64,000 nucleotides of DNA from Bacillaceae bacterium IKA-2 (GTDB lineage Bacteria > Bacillota > Bacilli > Bacillales > Anaerobacillaceae). Below the pieces are notes generated by a model. It worked only from the letters and a program-made list of their open reading frames with translations, was not told the DNA's origin and did no database searches. The stretch is taken from contig CP134492.1 in assembly GCA_031761875.1 (NCBI GenBank), positions 1-64,000 of the forward strand, in the 5' to 3' direction. The translations under genes were made by a program, and so were the position numbers. This document shows, piece after piece, positions 1-12,988 of this stretch (the first letter of the stretch is position 1; each line of letters opens with the position of its first letter).

Positions 1-116
<116 letters not shown>

Positions 117-214
117 CTATTTTCAGTCAAAGAAATTCATTCTTTGAAAACTAGATAACAACCGTACACACATTCAAGATTTGAGCTTCATTGAATTCAA
201 TTCGTCTTATTTTT

Positions 215-5155
<4,941 letters not shown>

Positions 5156-5331
5156 AGTGTTGTTTGATTTAGCTCTTCTTACATAAGATGTGTTTGCTTC
5201 GACGTTAGTCGGGCTCCCACTCCTATTTCTTGCATTGACGAGATATTACTATCTCTACTTCGCTTGGCTGTGTGTTCAGTTTTCAAAGAACAATTAAGTT
5301 AAACAGTTGTTGTTTTTGCAACAAGGAATTA

Positions 5332-5360
5332 ATCATATCACAATAATATGTCCGTGTCAA
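5332..5360 (-). promoter_or_regulatory. rRNA promoter P2 (sigma-A)
   Basis: On the minus strand, TTGACA is followed after exactly 17 bases by TATGAT, a near-perfect sigma-A promoter about 180 bases upstream of the 16S gene. It is the downstream member of a tandem P1-P2 pair, as is usual for Bacillus rRNA operons. It separates 16S transcription from the tRNA cluster upstream. Confidence 0.85.
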
Positions 5361-5406
5361 CAAATTCTCAAAATATTTTACATCCGCTTGAATTAGCGAC
5401 TTTATT

Positions 5407-5435
5407 AATATAACATTTCAAAAATAATAAGTCAA
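5407..5435 (-). promoter_or_regulatory. rRNA promoter P1 (sigma-A)
   Basis: On the minus strand, TTGACT, 17 bases, then TATATT. It lies between the 5' end of 16S and the last gene of the tRNA cluster (tRNA-Ile), in tandem with P2. Confidence 0.8.
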
Positions 5436-5451
5436 TACTTTTATTTTGAAA

Positions 5452-5528
<77 letters not shown>

Positions 5529-5542
5529 ATAATATAATGGGA

Positions 5543-5613
5543 AGCGGGTGATGAGAATCGAACTCACGACCAGAGCTTGGAAGGCTCTTGTTTTACCACT
5601 AAACTACACCCGC
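5543..5613 (-). tRNA. tRNA-Gly (TCC)
   Basis: Minus strand, acceptor GCGGGTG/CACCCGC, loop CTTCCAA (anticodon TCC). CCA is not encoded here (TTCC follows the acceptor stem), unlike the near-identical gene at 62093-62166, which encodes it. Confidence 0.96.
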
Positions 5614-5641
5614 GTATATATTTTTACTGTTTTAAAAACAA

Positions 5642-5718
5642 TGGTCGGGAAGACAGGATTTGAACCTGCGACCCCCTGGTCCCAAACCAGGTGCTCTACC
5701 AAGCTGAGCCACTTCCCG
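5642..5718 (-). tRNA. tRNA-Pro (TGG)
   Basis: Minus strand, acceptor CGGGAAG, anticodon loop TTTGGGA (anticodon TGG), encoded CCA, 77 nt. Confidence 0.97.
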
Positions 5719-5790
5719 ATAAAATTTCAATATTTATTCTTACTACATAACAAGCAATTTTGGTACAAATAATATATCGTGATTTGCTCC

Positions 5791-5851
5791 TGCGCCGCTT
5801 CGCTTGCTCGTCGCATGTCTGCGAGGAAGCTTATTCGACGTTGTAGACATG
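5791..5851 (-). repeat. Structured tRNA-spacer element, copy A
   Basis: This spacer starts at the CCA end of tRNA-Arg. On the minus strand the arms CATGTCT and AGACATG (5845-5851 and 5814-5820) pair perfectly around a conserved CGTCGAATAAGCTTC core, followed by a GCGACGAGCAAGCGAAGCGGC-like tail. Homologous copies lie at 62224-62281 and 62048-62095. Copy B has different but still complementary arms (covariation). The first two bases of the stem belong to the CCA of the tRNA. Confidence 0.7.
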
Positions 5852-5926
5852 GTGCGCCCTGAGAGATTCGAACTCCCGACCTTTTGATTCGTAGTCAAAT
5901 ACTCTATCCAGCTGAGCTAAGGGCGC
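5850..5926 (-). tRNA. tRNA-Arg (ACG)
   Basis: Minus strand, acceptor GCGCCCT, loop CTACGAA (anticodon ACG, read as inosine), encoded CCA, 77 nt. Its CCA end is shared with the stem of the spacer element that follows it. Confidence 0.97.
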
Positions 5927-5942
5927 TTATATAAATAAGCAA

Positions 5943-6025
5943 TGCGGCCGAGAGGACTCGAACCTCCACGGGGTTACCCCCACTAGCCCCTCAAGCTAGC
6001 GCGTCTGCCATTCCGCCACGACCGC
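5943..6025 (-). tRNA. tRNA-Leu (GAG)
   Basis: Minus strand, class II tRNA with long variable arm (GTGGGGGTAACCCC), loop TTGAGGG (anticodon GAG). The CCA is not encoded (discriminator A followed by TT). Confidence 0.96.
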
Positions 6026-6075
6026 AAAATATTAAATAGTAGACTATGAAGTTATGGTCTCTAAAAAATTTAAAA

Positions 6076-6160
6076 TGGTACGGGTGGAGGGACTTGAACC
6101 CCCACGTCCGAAAACACTAGATCCTAAGTCTAGCGCGTCTGCCAATTCCGCCACACCCGC
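6076..6160 (-). tRNA. tRNA-Leu (TAG)
   Basis: Minus strand, class II tRNA, loop CTTAGGA (anticodon TAG), encoded CCA, 85 nt. The first acceptor pair is G-U. Confidence 0.96.
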
Positions 6161-6183
6161 ATTTTTTCATTCTTTATTAAATA

Positions 6184-6259
6184 TGGCGGACCCGACCGGG
6201 ATCGAACCGGCGATCTCCTGCGTGACAGGCAGGCATGTTAACCGCTACACCACGGGTCC
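6184..6259 (-). tRNA. tRNA-Asp (GTC)
   Basis: Minus strand, acceptor GGACCCG, loop CTGTCAC (anticodon GTC), encoded CCA, 76 nt. Confidence 0.97.
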
Positions 6260-6271
6260 ACACTTTATAAA

Positions 6272-6347
6272 TGGTGGAGGATGACGGGCTCGAACCGCCG
6301 ACCCCCTGCTTGTAAGGCAGGTGCTCTCCCAGCTGAGCTAATCCTCC
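6272..6347 (-). tRNA. tRNA-Val (TAC)
   Basis: Minus strand, acceptor GGAGGAT, loop CTTACAA (anticodon TAC), encoded CCA, 76 nt. The same gene recurs at 62925-63000. Confidence 0.97.
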
Positions 6348-6421
6348 AACGCAAAGCAATAGTAATTATTATATCTAAATATTATATCTGAGTTTTATGC
6401 AAGATAGTTCCTTTATTTAAA

Positions 6422-6496
6422 TGGTGACCCGTACGGGATTCGAACCCGTGTAACCGCCGTGAAAGGGCGGTGTCTTAACCGCTTGACCAACGGGCC
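6422..6496 (-). tRNA. tRNA-Glu (TTC)
   Basis: Minus strand, acceptor GGCCCGT, loop CTTTCAC (anticodon TTC), encoded CCA, 75 nt. The same gene recurs at 63107-63181. Confidence 0.97.
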
Positions 6497-6508
6497 AACT
6501 AAATGAAA

Positions 6509-6599
6509 TGGCGGGGAAGGAGGGATTTGAACCCTCGCGCCGCTTACGCGACCTACACCCTTAGCAGGGGCGCCTCTTTAGCCACTTGAGTACTTCCCC
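6509..6599 (-). tRNA. tRNA-Ser (GCT)
   Basis: Minus strand, class II tRNA of 91 nt with long variable arm, loop CTGCTAA (anticodon GCT), encoded CCA. Confidence 0.97.
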
Positions 6600-6603
6600 A
6601 TTA

Positions 6604-6678
6604 TGGCTCCACAGGTAGGACTCGAACCTACGACCGATCGGTTAACAGCCGATAGCTCTACCACTGAGCTACTGTGGA
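6604..6678 (-). tRNA. tRNA-Asn (GTT)
   Basis: Minus strand, acceptor TCCACAG, loop CTGTTAA (anticodon GTT), encoded CCA, 75 nt. First gene of this cluster; the copy at 63275-63349 differs by one base seen in the anticodon arm. Confidence 0.97.
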
Positions 6679-6701
6679 ATATTTTATTCGCGACTTATAT
6701 T

Positions 6702-6730
6702 AATTTAACTTATTGATAGTGTTTTGTCAA
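6702..6730 (-). promoter_or_regulatory. tRNA cluster promoter (sigma-A)
   Basis: On the minus strand, TTGACA, 17 bases, TAAATT, 24 bases upstream of tRNA-Asn. The -35 is perfect and the -10 matches at 4 of 6 positions. This lets the cluster be transcribed independently of the sprT-like gene upstream. Confidence 0.7.
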
Positions 6731-6816
6731 TATTATTTTTCTTTTCTACTAGTGGACAAAAATCACTTCGCTAATTTCAGCGACCTAAATAATTTAACAT
6801 AGTTTGCTTCTCGAAG

Positions 6817-7290
6817 TCAACTTTTTTTGTAAGTTTCTAGTTTCCTTATTTTCCCTTTACATTTGCCGCAAACAAATCGCTTTGTATCAATGATCCTTTT
6901 CCTATTAAACAATGCATTGCACGATGTACAACCATACACATGATATGTTTTACTTGTTCTTCTCTGCCCTGGTATTATCTCACAATATTTCGTTCCACCT
7001 ACTTTTAGCAAGAGCTGCTGAAAGTCTTTGTCTCGATGTTGATAGCCTTTTTTCTTAATATGTAAATGATAATGACATAATTCGTGCTTAATAATCCCAA
7101 ATAATGCATCGCTTCCAAAGTGTTCTAACTGTTTAGGGTTTATTTGAATATTATGCGACCCTAACAGATACCTTCCACCAGTCGTCCTCAATCTATTATT
7201 GAATGAGGCACTATGTTTAAATGGTAAATTAAAAAAAGTTTCTGATATTTCTTCTACTAATCGTTGTAAACCATGATCATCCATTACCAA
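6817..7290 (-). CDS. SprT-like zinc metalloprotease-family protein (YdcK-like)
   Basis: A 157-residue protein of the SprT-like family. The zinc-binding HELCHYHLH motif (HExxH) is near the middle. The C-terminal part has a zinc ribbon with two CxxC pairs (CTSC and CGKC) about 25 residues apart. Its place between tex-cmpA and a tRNA cluster matches ydcK in Bacillus. The substrate is unknown in this branch; eukaryotic relatives (Spartan) degrade DNA-protein crosslinks. The start is uncertain: TTG at 7288-7290 is 5 bases after AAGGAG, while ATG at 7282-7284 is 11 bases after it. I chose TTG for its spacing. Confidence 0.88.
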   Translation of the reverse strand: MVMDDHGLQRLVEEISETFFNLPFKHSASFNNRLRTTGGRYLLGSHNIQINPKQLEHFGSDALFGIIKHELCHYHLHIKKKGYQHRDKDFQQLLLKVGGTKYCEIIPGQRRTSKTYHVYGCTSCNALFNRKRIIDTKRFVCGKCKGKIRKLETYKKS

Positions 7291-7496
7291 TCTTGCTCCT
7301 TAATTACATTACTTTTGATAATACATCTTTTAAAAATTCCCTAATCAACTAATCACAACTAGAGAGGCGAACAGCCACGCTAATGTTAGATTAAAAAAAG
7401 TCACAACAATGACAACCACTGCTTCATATACTATTCATACTAACATATTTAATTTTGCTTAAACATCCATAAGCGCATTCGAAAGGGGGACTTCCT

Positions 7497-7637
7497 ATGC
7501 CAGATTGGCTTCAAAACCAATTAAGAAATGCATTCCAGGAAAAAAACAAACAACAAATACGTTTACTGAATCAATGTTGGTATTACTATTATCGGAGGTA
7601 TGAACCAGTAGCGATCCGTAGAAGCAAGACAAAGTGA
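7497..7637 (+). CDS. cmpA: Cortex morphogenetic protein CmpA
   Basis: A short gene of 46 residues read on the plus strand, with ribosome binding site AAGGGGGA 6 bases before ATG. It begins MPDWLQNQLRNAF and contains the NQCWYYYYRRYE stretch typical of CmpA. In Bacillus subtilis CmpA is a small forespore-surface factor that works with the ClpXP adaptor pathway to remove SpoIVA from defective sporulating cells. Its position between the sprT-like gene and tex is also as in B. subtilis. It seems to have about nine extra basic residues at the C-terminus (VAIRRSKTK); this comparison is from memory. Confidence 0.85.
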   Translation: MPDWLQNQLRNAFQEKNKQQIRLLNQCWYYYYRRYEPVAIRRSKTK

Positions 7638-7718
7638 ACTACCCGCCATTTAGGAAAGAAACTACACTCTCGTTGAGTTAGGGGCTTCTTGATTGTATAA
7701 AGTATATCTCTAATGCAA

Positions 7719-7759
7719 ATTGTCTGCCACCTCAATAAATTTTTGAGGTGGCAGACAAC
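7719..7759. terminator. Perfect 15-bp hairpin between cmpA and tex
   Basis: Arms TTGTCTGCCACCTCA and TGAGGTGGCAGACAA are exactly complementary around a 9-base AT-rich loop. It sits between the 3' ends of the convergent cmpA and tex genes, so it can act on both strands, but no long T-tract follows. The arm resembles the GGTGTCWGACACC palindromes found at 38015 and 45385, so it may derive from that family. Confidence 0.6.
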
Positions 7760-7776
7760 ATCAGACAAATCACTAA

Positions 7777-9954
7777 CTATATTTGCTTTTCTGGTTTAAG
7801 TAGCGTCAGTGCTATTCGCTGTTTTTTTGCATCTACTCCTTCAACCCAAACAGTAACCACATCACCGACTGCAACAACTTCCATGGGATGTTTTACAAAA
7901 CGACTTGTTAACTTAGATATATGAACAAGCCCGTCTTGCTTTACGCCAATATCAACAAAGGCACCAAAATCAACCACATTTCGAATTGTTCCTTGTAGCT
8001 CCATCCCGGTCTGTAAATCTTCAAGCTGCAATACATCTTTCTTTAGTAATGGTGTCGCAACTTCATCACGCGGATCTCGGTTCGGGCGAATTAACGCCTC
8101 AACGATATCCTGCAACGTTGGAATACCCATATCAAGCTGTTCTGCGACATCTTTTAGATTAAGTTGCTTTAGTTGCTCGCTCAATTCCAAAGATCCAATT
8201 TGATTTTCTGTTGCTCCTAATTGTTTTAGGAGCTTTTTTGTTTCCTTATAACTTTCTGGATGAATTCCAGTTTGGTCTAAAGGCTCTTTACCATCAATAA
8301 CTCTCATAAATCCAATACATTGTTCATATGTTTTCGCACCCAAACGCGGAATTTTCTTTAGTTGAGCTCTGTTTATAAATTTCCCATCTTCGTCACGTTT
8401 TTTAACAATATTGTTAGCGACAGCTTTCGATAAGCCTGATACATACTGCAATAAAGAACTAGATGCTGTGTTTACATTTACACCCACTTGGTTAACAACC
8501 ATCTCAACAACAAATGTTAATGAGTCATTTAATTTCGATTGAGTTACATCATGTTGGTACTGTCCTACGCCAACAGATTTAGTGTCAATTTTCACTAATT
8601 CCGCTAAAGGATCTTGTAACCTTCTTGCAATAGAAATAGCACTGCGCTCTTCTACTTGTAAATCAGGAAATTCTTCTCTTCCAAGCGGAGAAGCTGAATA
8701 CACACTTGCGCCAGCCTCATTAACAATTAAGTAATAAACATCTTTAGTGACCTCTTTTATTACATCAGCGATAAACTGCTCTGTTTCTCTTGAGGCCGTT
8801 CCATTTCCAATTGCAATCACTTCAATATTATGTTTACTAATTAATTCTTTAATAATTTTTTTTCCTTTTTCAATCTCATTTCTTGGTGGAGTCGGATAAA
8901 TTACTGAAATATGCAGCACTTTTCCTGTATCATCGACAACTGCCAATTTGCAGCCTGTTCGATAAGCCGGATCAACGCCCAAAGCGACTCTACCCTTTAA
9001 AGGTGGCTGCAGCAGTAAATTTCGAAGATTTTCCGAAAAAATATGTATCGCTTGGTCTTCACCCTTTTCTGAAAGCTCTTTACGAATTTCGCGTTCAATA
9101 GAAGGTTCAATTAAGCGTTTGTAGCTGTCACCTATTGCCTCTTTTACGTATGGCGTTGTAAGTGAATGGGTGCTTTTAATAAATTTCCGCTCGATAACAG
9201 TAATTATTTTATCTAAAGGCGTAGCAAGAGAAATCCTCAAGACCCCTTCTTTCTCACCTCTATTGATGGCTAAAATACGGTGCGGAACAATTTTACTTAC
9301 TTGTTCCTCATACTCGTAGTACATTTCAAAGACACCTTTTTCATCTTTTTCCACTTTTTTAACTACGGAAATAAGCTTGCCGTCTTTATATGTCATTTGG
9401 CGGATCAATTTGCGAATTTCAGGATCGTCGGAAATCCACTCAGCAATAATGTCTTTTGCTCCTTGGATAGCATCTTCTGCTGTAACCACTTCATTTTCTT
9501 CTGAAATATACCCTTCAACAACTTGTTCCAGGTTACCTTGTGTTGGGAAAGTCAGTAACCACTCTGCTAGTGGCTCTAGGCCTCTTTCCTTAGCAACAGT
9601 CGCTTTTGTACGGCGCTTCTGTTTATATGGACGATATAAATCTTCCACTTCTTGAAGTTTCGTTGCTTTTAAGATTGTTTGATGCAGCTCTACCGTGAGT
9701 TTCTCTTGTTCTCCAATGATTCTGATTACTTCTTCTTTTCTTGTTTCGAGGTTATTTATGTATGACCATCTTTCAACAATTGTGCGGATTTGGACTTCAT
9801 CCAATGAACCAGTTAACTCTTTTCGATAACGAGCTATAAAAGGAACTGTATTTCCTTCTTCTATTAACGTCACGACGTTTTCAATCGCCTTCTTGGCGAA
9901 CGACGTTTCTTTTATAAGTAACTGAAGCATATTTTGTCTTTTCTGTTCTTCCAT
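7777..9954 (-). CDS. tex: RNA-binding transcription accessory protein Tex (YdcI)
   Basis: A 725-residue Tex protein. An N-terminal helical region is followed by a YqgF-like RNase H fold (ALGVDPAYRTGCKLAVVDD, about residue 325), tandem helix-hairpin-helix motifs (LLQYVSGLSKAVANNIV, about 490-560) and a C-terminal S1 RNA-binding domain (GTIRNVVDFGAFVDIG, about 645-715). Tex binds nucleic acid and affects transcription; its exact role in Bacillus is unclear. The ATG at 9954 is preceded at 8 bases by AAGGAAGTGA, nearly the full anti-Shine-Dalgarno complement; a longer frame upstream has no such signal. It lies downstream of sigB in the same direction. Confidence 0.93.
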   Translation of the reverse strand: MEEQKRQNMLQLLIKETSFAKKAIENVVTLIEEGNTVPFIARYRKELTGSLDEVQIRTIVERWSYINNLETRKEEVIRIIGEQEKLTVELHQTILKATKLQEVEDLYRPYKQKRRTKATVAKERGLEPLAEWLLTFPTQGNLEQVVEGYISEENEVVTAEDAIQGAKDIIAEWISDDPEIRKLIRQMTYKDGKLISVVKKVEKDEKGVFEMYYEYEEQVSKIVPHRILAINRGEKEGVLRISLATPLDKIITVIERKFIKSTHSLTTPYVKEAIGDSYKRLIEPSIEREIRKELSEKGEDQAIHIFSENLRNLLLQPPLKGRVALGVDPAYRTGCKLAVVDDTGKVLHISVIYPTPPRNEIEKGKKIIKELISKHNIEVIAIGNGTASRETEQFIADVIKEVTKDVYYLIVNEAGASVYSASPLGREEFPDLQVEERSAISIARRLQDPLAELVKIDTKSVGVGQYQHDVTQSKLNDSLTFVVEMVVNQVGVNVNTASSSLLQYVSGLSKAVANNIVKKRDEDGKFINRAQLKKIPRLGAKTYEQCIGFMRVIDGKEPLDQTGIHPESYKETKKLLKQLGATENQIGSLELSEQLKQLNLKDVAEQLDMGIPTLQDIVEALIRPNRDPRDEVATPLLKKDVLQLEDLQTGMELQGTIRNVVDFGAFVDIGVKQDGLVHISKLTSRFVKHPMEVVAVGDVVTVWVEGVDAKKQRIALTLLKPEKQI

Positions 9955-10124
9955 AACTACATTCACTTCCTTCCATCTACCTACTATTCTAAACAAACAC
10001 CGACCAAAAATAAAGTGAGGTCCTCTCATCAATTGTAGTAACGTGCATTCTGCTCACAATTCGCAAACATTTAAACGATATTCTGATAAGCCATGGGAGT
10101 TTTGGACAACGATAACCCATATAA

Positions 10125-10156
10125 AATGGACGACTCACACAACAAGTCGCCCACAT
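10125..10156 (-). terminator. Possible terminator after sigB
   Basis: On the minus strand GGGCGACT and AGTCGTCC pair (one G-U) around a TTGTTGTGTG-type loop just after the sigB stop, followed by ATTTTATA. The T-tract is weak. Confidence 0.45.
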
Positions 10157-10162
10157 TATTCT

Positions 10163-10948
10163 TTATAAACACTCTGAAGCTCTTACTGGCAATGAGCCCT
10201 TTAGCTTTTCTAGAGCCCTTCTTTGTAACCGAGAAACATGCATTTGCGAGATCTCAAGCTTTTCCCCAGTCTCTTTTTGGCTTAGTCCGTCGTAAAAAGT
10301 GCAAAATAAAATTTGTTTCTCCCTTTCGTTCAATACAGAAAAAGCCTTTTCTATTAAAAGTTGCTGATTGGTTTTTTCGAAACCAGCGTCGGTAGCACCA
10401 ACTAAATCTAGTAAAGTTACAGCGCCACCTTCTTGATCTGCATCAATAGGGCGATCAACCGAGAGCGCTTGATAGCTTCTCGACATTTCCATTGTTTCCA
10501 ATACTTCTTCTTCAGTTACTTTTAGGTAAAGGGCGATCTCTTTTACTTTCGGCGACCGCTGCAATTCGCAAGTTAAACTTTCAACTGCCATCTTTATTTT
10601 AGGACCAAGCTCTTTAATTCTTCTCGGCACATGTACGCTCCATGTTTTGTCTCTTATATATCTTTTAATCTCCCCAACAATTGTTGGCACCGCAAAGGAT
10701 TCAAAACTTCTTCCGAATTCGGAATCGAATCTTCGAAGCGCGGCTAAAAGTCCGATCATCCCAACTTGGATAAGATCGTCTTCATAATCTTTACCTCTTG
10801 AAAACTTTCTTGCTAAAGTACGGACTAACCCATCAAATCGTTTTACAAGTTCTGTTTGAACTTCTTCTGATTTAGATTCTTGAAATTCTTTAATTAGTTC
10901 CTCAAGTTCATTACTGATCTGTGGGTGTCGCTGAAATCTGTCCGTCAC
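10163..10948 (-). CDS. sigB: RNA polymerase sigma factor SigB (general stress)
   Basis: About 261 residues with the sigma-70 regions of SigB: region 2 (DDLIQVGMIGLLAALRRFD), region 3 (WSVHVPRRIKELGPKIK) and region 4 with helix-turn-helix (LSQKETGEKLEISQMHVSRL). It directs the general stress regulon and is held inactive by RsbW. The start lies inside rsbW. I prefer GTG at 10948, placed 9 bases after AGGTGAGG; the GTG at 10963 would have its Shine-Dalgarno almost touching it. It is the last gene of the rsbU-V-W-sigB operon, and no rsbX follows. Confidence 0.95.
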   Translation of the reverse strand: MTDRFQRHPQISNELEELIKEFQESKSEEVQTELVKRFDGLVRTLARKFSRGKDYEDDLIQVGMIGLLAALRRFDSEFGRSFESFAVPTIVGEIKRYIRDKTWSVHVPRRIKELGPKIKMAVESLTCELQRSPKVKEIALYLKVTEEEVLETMEMSRSYQALSVDRPIDADQEGGAVTLLDLVGATDAGFEKTNQQLLIEKAFSVLNEREKQILFCTFYDGLSQKETGEKLEISQMHVSRLQRRALEKLKGSLPVRASECL

Positions 10949-11396
10949 TCTGTTCCACCTCACCTCTTTGTAGGAACTTGGTCATGATGATAATAACCCC
11001 GGTACTATTACTAATTTCAACTTTATCCATTAAAGTATCAATAAGAAATAAGCCAAGACCACCTTCCTTTAAGTCTGAAATTGGTTTATTTATGTTAATC
11101 GGACCGAAACCTTCCTTTATGTCTTCTAAAGAAAAACTTCTACCTTGATCCGCTACCATAATTTCTAAGCGATCGTCATAAACACCGCAACCGATCGTCA
11201 TTTGACCTACATCTTCTTGGTAGGCATGATTTACGACGTTTGTACACGCTTCAGCTACAGCTATCTTTATATCTTCAATGTCATCATAAGTGTATCCAAG
11301 TCTATTAGCAATCCCTGAAATTGTCAATCTAATAACACCTACATATTCAGGTTTTGCAGGTACTTTCATCTCTAAGAAATCAGATGTGTTTATCAC
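10911..11396 (-). CDS. rsbW: Anti-sigma-B factor and serine kinase RsbW
   Basis: 161 residues with the GHKL kinase fold: N-box AVAEACTNVVNHAY, G1 box VADQG, G2 box GGLGLFLI. RsbW binds SigB and keeps it inactive, and it phosphorylates RsbV on serine. The start overlaps the rsbV stop by 4 bases, which implies translational coupling, and its 3' end overlaps sigB by about 40 bases. The partner set (RsbU, RsbV, SigB) is complete here. Confidence 0.96.
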   Translation of the reverse strand: MINTSDFLEMKVPAKPEYVGVIRLTISGIANRLGYTYDDIEDIKIAVAEACTNVVNHAYQEDVGQMTIGCGVYDDRLEIMVADQGRSFSLEDIKEGFGPININKPISDLKEGGLGLFLIDTLMDKVEISNSTGVIIIMTKFLQRGEVEQSDGQISATPTDQ

Positions 11397-11725
11397 TTTG
11401 CTTCCTCCCTCTTACTTTCTTCGATGTCAATAACCTCATCTAACCCAGTAATTCGGAACAACCGTCTCACTCTCTCTACTAAGCCAATAAGTTTTAATGA
11501 ACTATTATTCTTATGAGTAGATTTCAAAGCCCCAATGAAAATTCCCAAACCTGTGCTATCAATATAAGAAACTTGAGCAAGATCGACAATAACTTCATTT
11601 TCTGCTATATCCGTTAAAGGAATGAGTATCTCTTTTAGTTTAACCGAAGTATAAACATCAATTTCACCTTTTAGAAATATAAATTGTTTTCCTTCTTTTT
11701 TTATGTGGTTAATTTCTAAATCCAT
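11393..11725 (-). CDS. rsbV: Anti-anti-sigma factor RsbV
   Basis: 110-residue STAS-domain protein. The phosphorylation motif YIDSTGLGIF puts the target serine at residue 57. Unphosphorylated RsbV captures RsbW and frees SigB; RsbU removes the phosphate. The ATG follows GTAGGAGGCC. A SigB-type promoter lies directly upstream (11757-11782), giving positive feedback on rsbV-rsbW-sigB. Confidence 0.96.
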   Translation of the reverse strand: MDLEINHIKKEGKQFIFLKGEIDVYTSVKLKEILIPLTDIAENEVIVDLAQVSYIDSTGLGIFIGALKSTHKNNSSLKLIGLVERVRRLFRITGLDEVIDIEESKREEAK

Positions 11726-11756
11726 GTTTGGCCTCCTACATGTAGTTATTTTTTAT

Positions 11757-11782
11757 ATACCTCTTATTCGCTTCATTTAAAC
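11757..11782 (-). promoter_or_regulatory. SigB-dependent promoter of rsbV-rsbW-sigB
   Basis: On the minus strand, GTTTAA, 14 bases, AGGTAT, against the SigB consensus GTTTaa-N12-15-GGGtAt (one mismatch in the -10). The -35 overlaps the rsbU stop codon. In Bacillus subtilis the internal SigB promoter is also just upstream of rsbV. Confidence 0.8.
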
Positions 11783-12787
11783 TAGTCTTCTTAAAATCAT
11801 TAAAGTAAAGTCATCTTTTATTTGAAAACCTTGGAGCTTTTCTAACTCAAGATAAACATTTTCGACTATTTCCTGAGCCGATAAATGAAGATATTTATTA
11901 ATTAATTTAGGGATTTCAAATCGATCAAGAAATCCATTTTCTGTTCGACACTCTGTAACCCCATCAGAAAGAAGTACGATAAGATCACCTCTTTCGACTT
12001 TTATTTCATATTCTTGAAATTTTGCCGTTTGTGTTAAACCTAAGACGAGACCTTTTGTATTTAAATCAAGATACTCATTTGACTTATTACGGTAATAAAA
12101 ACCTGGTTCATGACCGGCTCCAGCATAAGAAAAGCGATGATTTATCAGGTCATACGAACCATATATCATCGTGATAAACATATCTGAACTAATATTTTTT
12201 TCGACAACACGATTTAAGTTTTCAAGTAATGTACCAGGCTGCAGCTTTTCTTCAAGCAAACTATCCATCGCATACTTAATCATTGACATACATAATGCAG
12301 CTGGTACGCCTTTCCCAATTATGTCTGCAACTGCTACACCTAGATTATTCTTGTTATCTTCTTTAAAGTGATAGTAATCACCACCTACTATATTAGCAGC
12401 AATACTTTTTATCCCAATATCAAGAGATTTTTTTTGAGGTACGCACTTCGGCAACAATTCTTGTTGCATTTTAGCAGCAATCTCAAATTCAGTATCCAAT
12501 TCCTTTTGACGATCACGTAAGCTTTGATGCTCACGATATGCTAGCCCATAGCCTACCATAACTTCCAACAGCAAATCATTAGAATCTAATATTTCTTGAG
12601 GTTGGTTAGGAATAAATTCTTGAGCAACGGTTATATGAATATTTACCATTTCCTCAGGCGACATATTTGTCTTAATTAATTGTCGTGAAAACTTCTGGGC
12701 TTCAGAAAGCGCCTGCTCGCTTTTTGTTAACAAGTAGCCCTCTAGTATTAATTTATACATTTCCTGTAAGTTGTCTGTTTTTTCCAT
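11777..12787 (-). CDS. rsbU: Serine phosphatase RsbU
   Basis: About 336 residues. The N-terminal ~100 residues are the helical RsbU_N domain, which in B. subtilis binds the activator RsbT. The C-terminal PP2C/SpoIIE phosphatase domain (about 115-336) carries the metal-binding GGDYYHF, ADIIGKGVPAAL and LLSDGVTE motifs. It dephosphorylates RsbV to activate SigB. I chose the ATG at 12787, 9 bases after GGAG; an ATG at 12793 and TTG at 12802 are too close to it. No rsbR, rsbS or rsbT lies upstream; ndoA does, separated by a terminator. The input to RsbU must therefore come from elsewhere or not need RsbT. Confidence 0.93.
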   Translation of the reverse strand: MEKTDNLQEMYKLILEGYLLTKSEQALSEAQKFSRQLIKTNMSPEEMVNIHITVAQEFIPNQPQEILDSNDLLLEVMVGYGLAYREHQSLRDRQKELDTEFEIAAKMQQELLPKCVPQKKSLDIGIKSIAANIVGGDYYHFKEDNKNNLGVAVADIIGKGVPAALCMSMIKYAMDSLLEEKLQPGTLLENLNRVVEKNISSDMFITMIYGSYDLINHRFSYAGAGHEPGFYYRNKSNEYLDLNTKGLVLGLTQTAKFQEYEIKVERGDLIVLLSDGVTECRTENGFLDRFEIPKLINKYLHLSAQEIVENVYLELEKLQGFQIKDDFTLMILRRLV

Positions 12788-12923
12788 GCTCATACGCTCC
12801 AATCTATCATCGAAGTCATTTAATTGCAGTGACAGTTTAATATAAAGGTTAATGAATCGCCTTCTAGTAGCTAAACAATTGTTTAATCTTAACTTATCTT
12901 ATCAGAAAAATCTTCATTTTGGG

Positions 12924-12956
12924 CAAATAAAAAAAGTTGCTCTTTTATGGGCAACT
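12924..12956 (-). terminator. Rho-independent terminator after ndoA
   Basis: Minus strand: AGTTGC, 10-base loop, GCAACT followed by TTTTTTATTT. It ends the ndoAI-ndoA transcript before rsbU. Confidence 0.85.
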
Positions 12957-12988
12957 TCTCCTATTATCCATATCAATTTGTAAATGAA

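Noticed and set aside
5548-6359. Short frames over the tRNA cluster with phrases like MMRIELTTRAWKALVLPLNY
   Set aside because: These are translations of tRNA genes read on the wrong strand, a known annotation artefact. The same applies to 61881-62415.
10093-10395. A 100-residue plus-strand frame over the sigB 3' end
   Set aside because: It is antisense to the conserved region 4 of sigB and has no plausible start signal.
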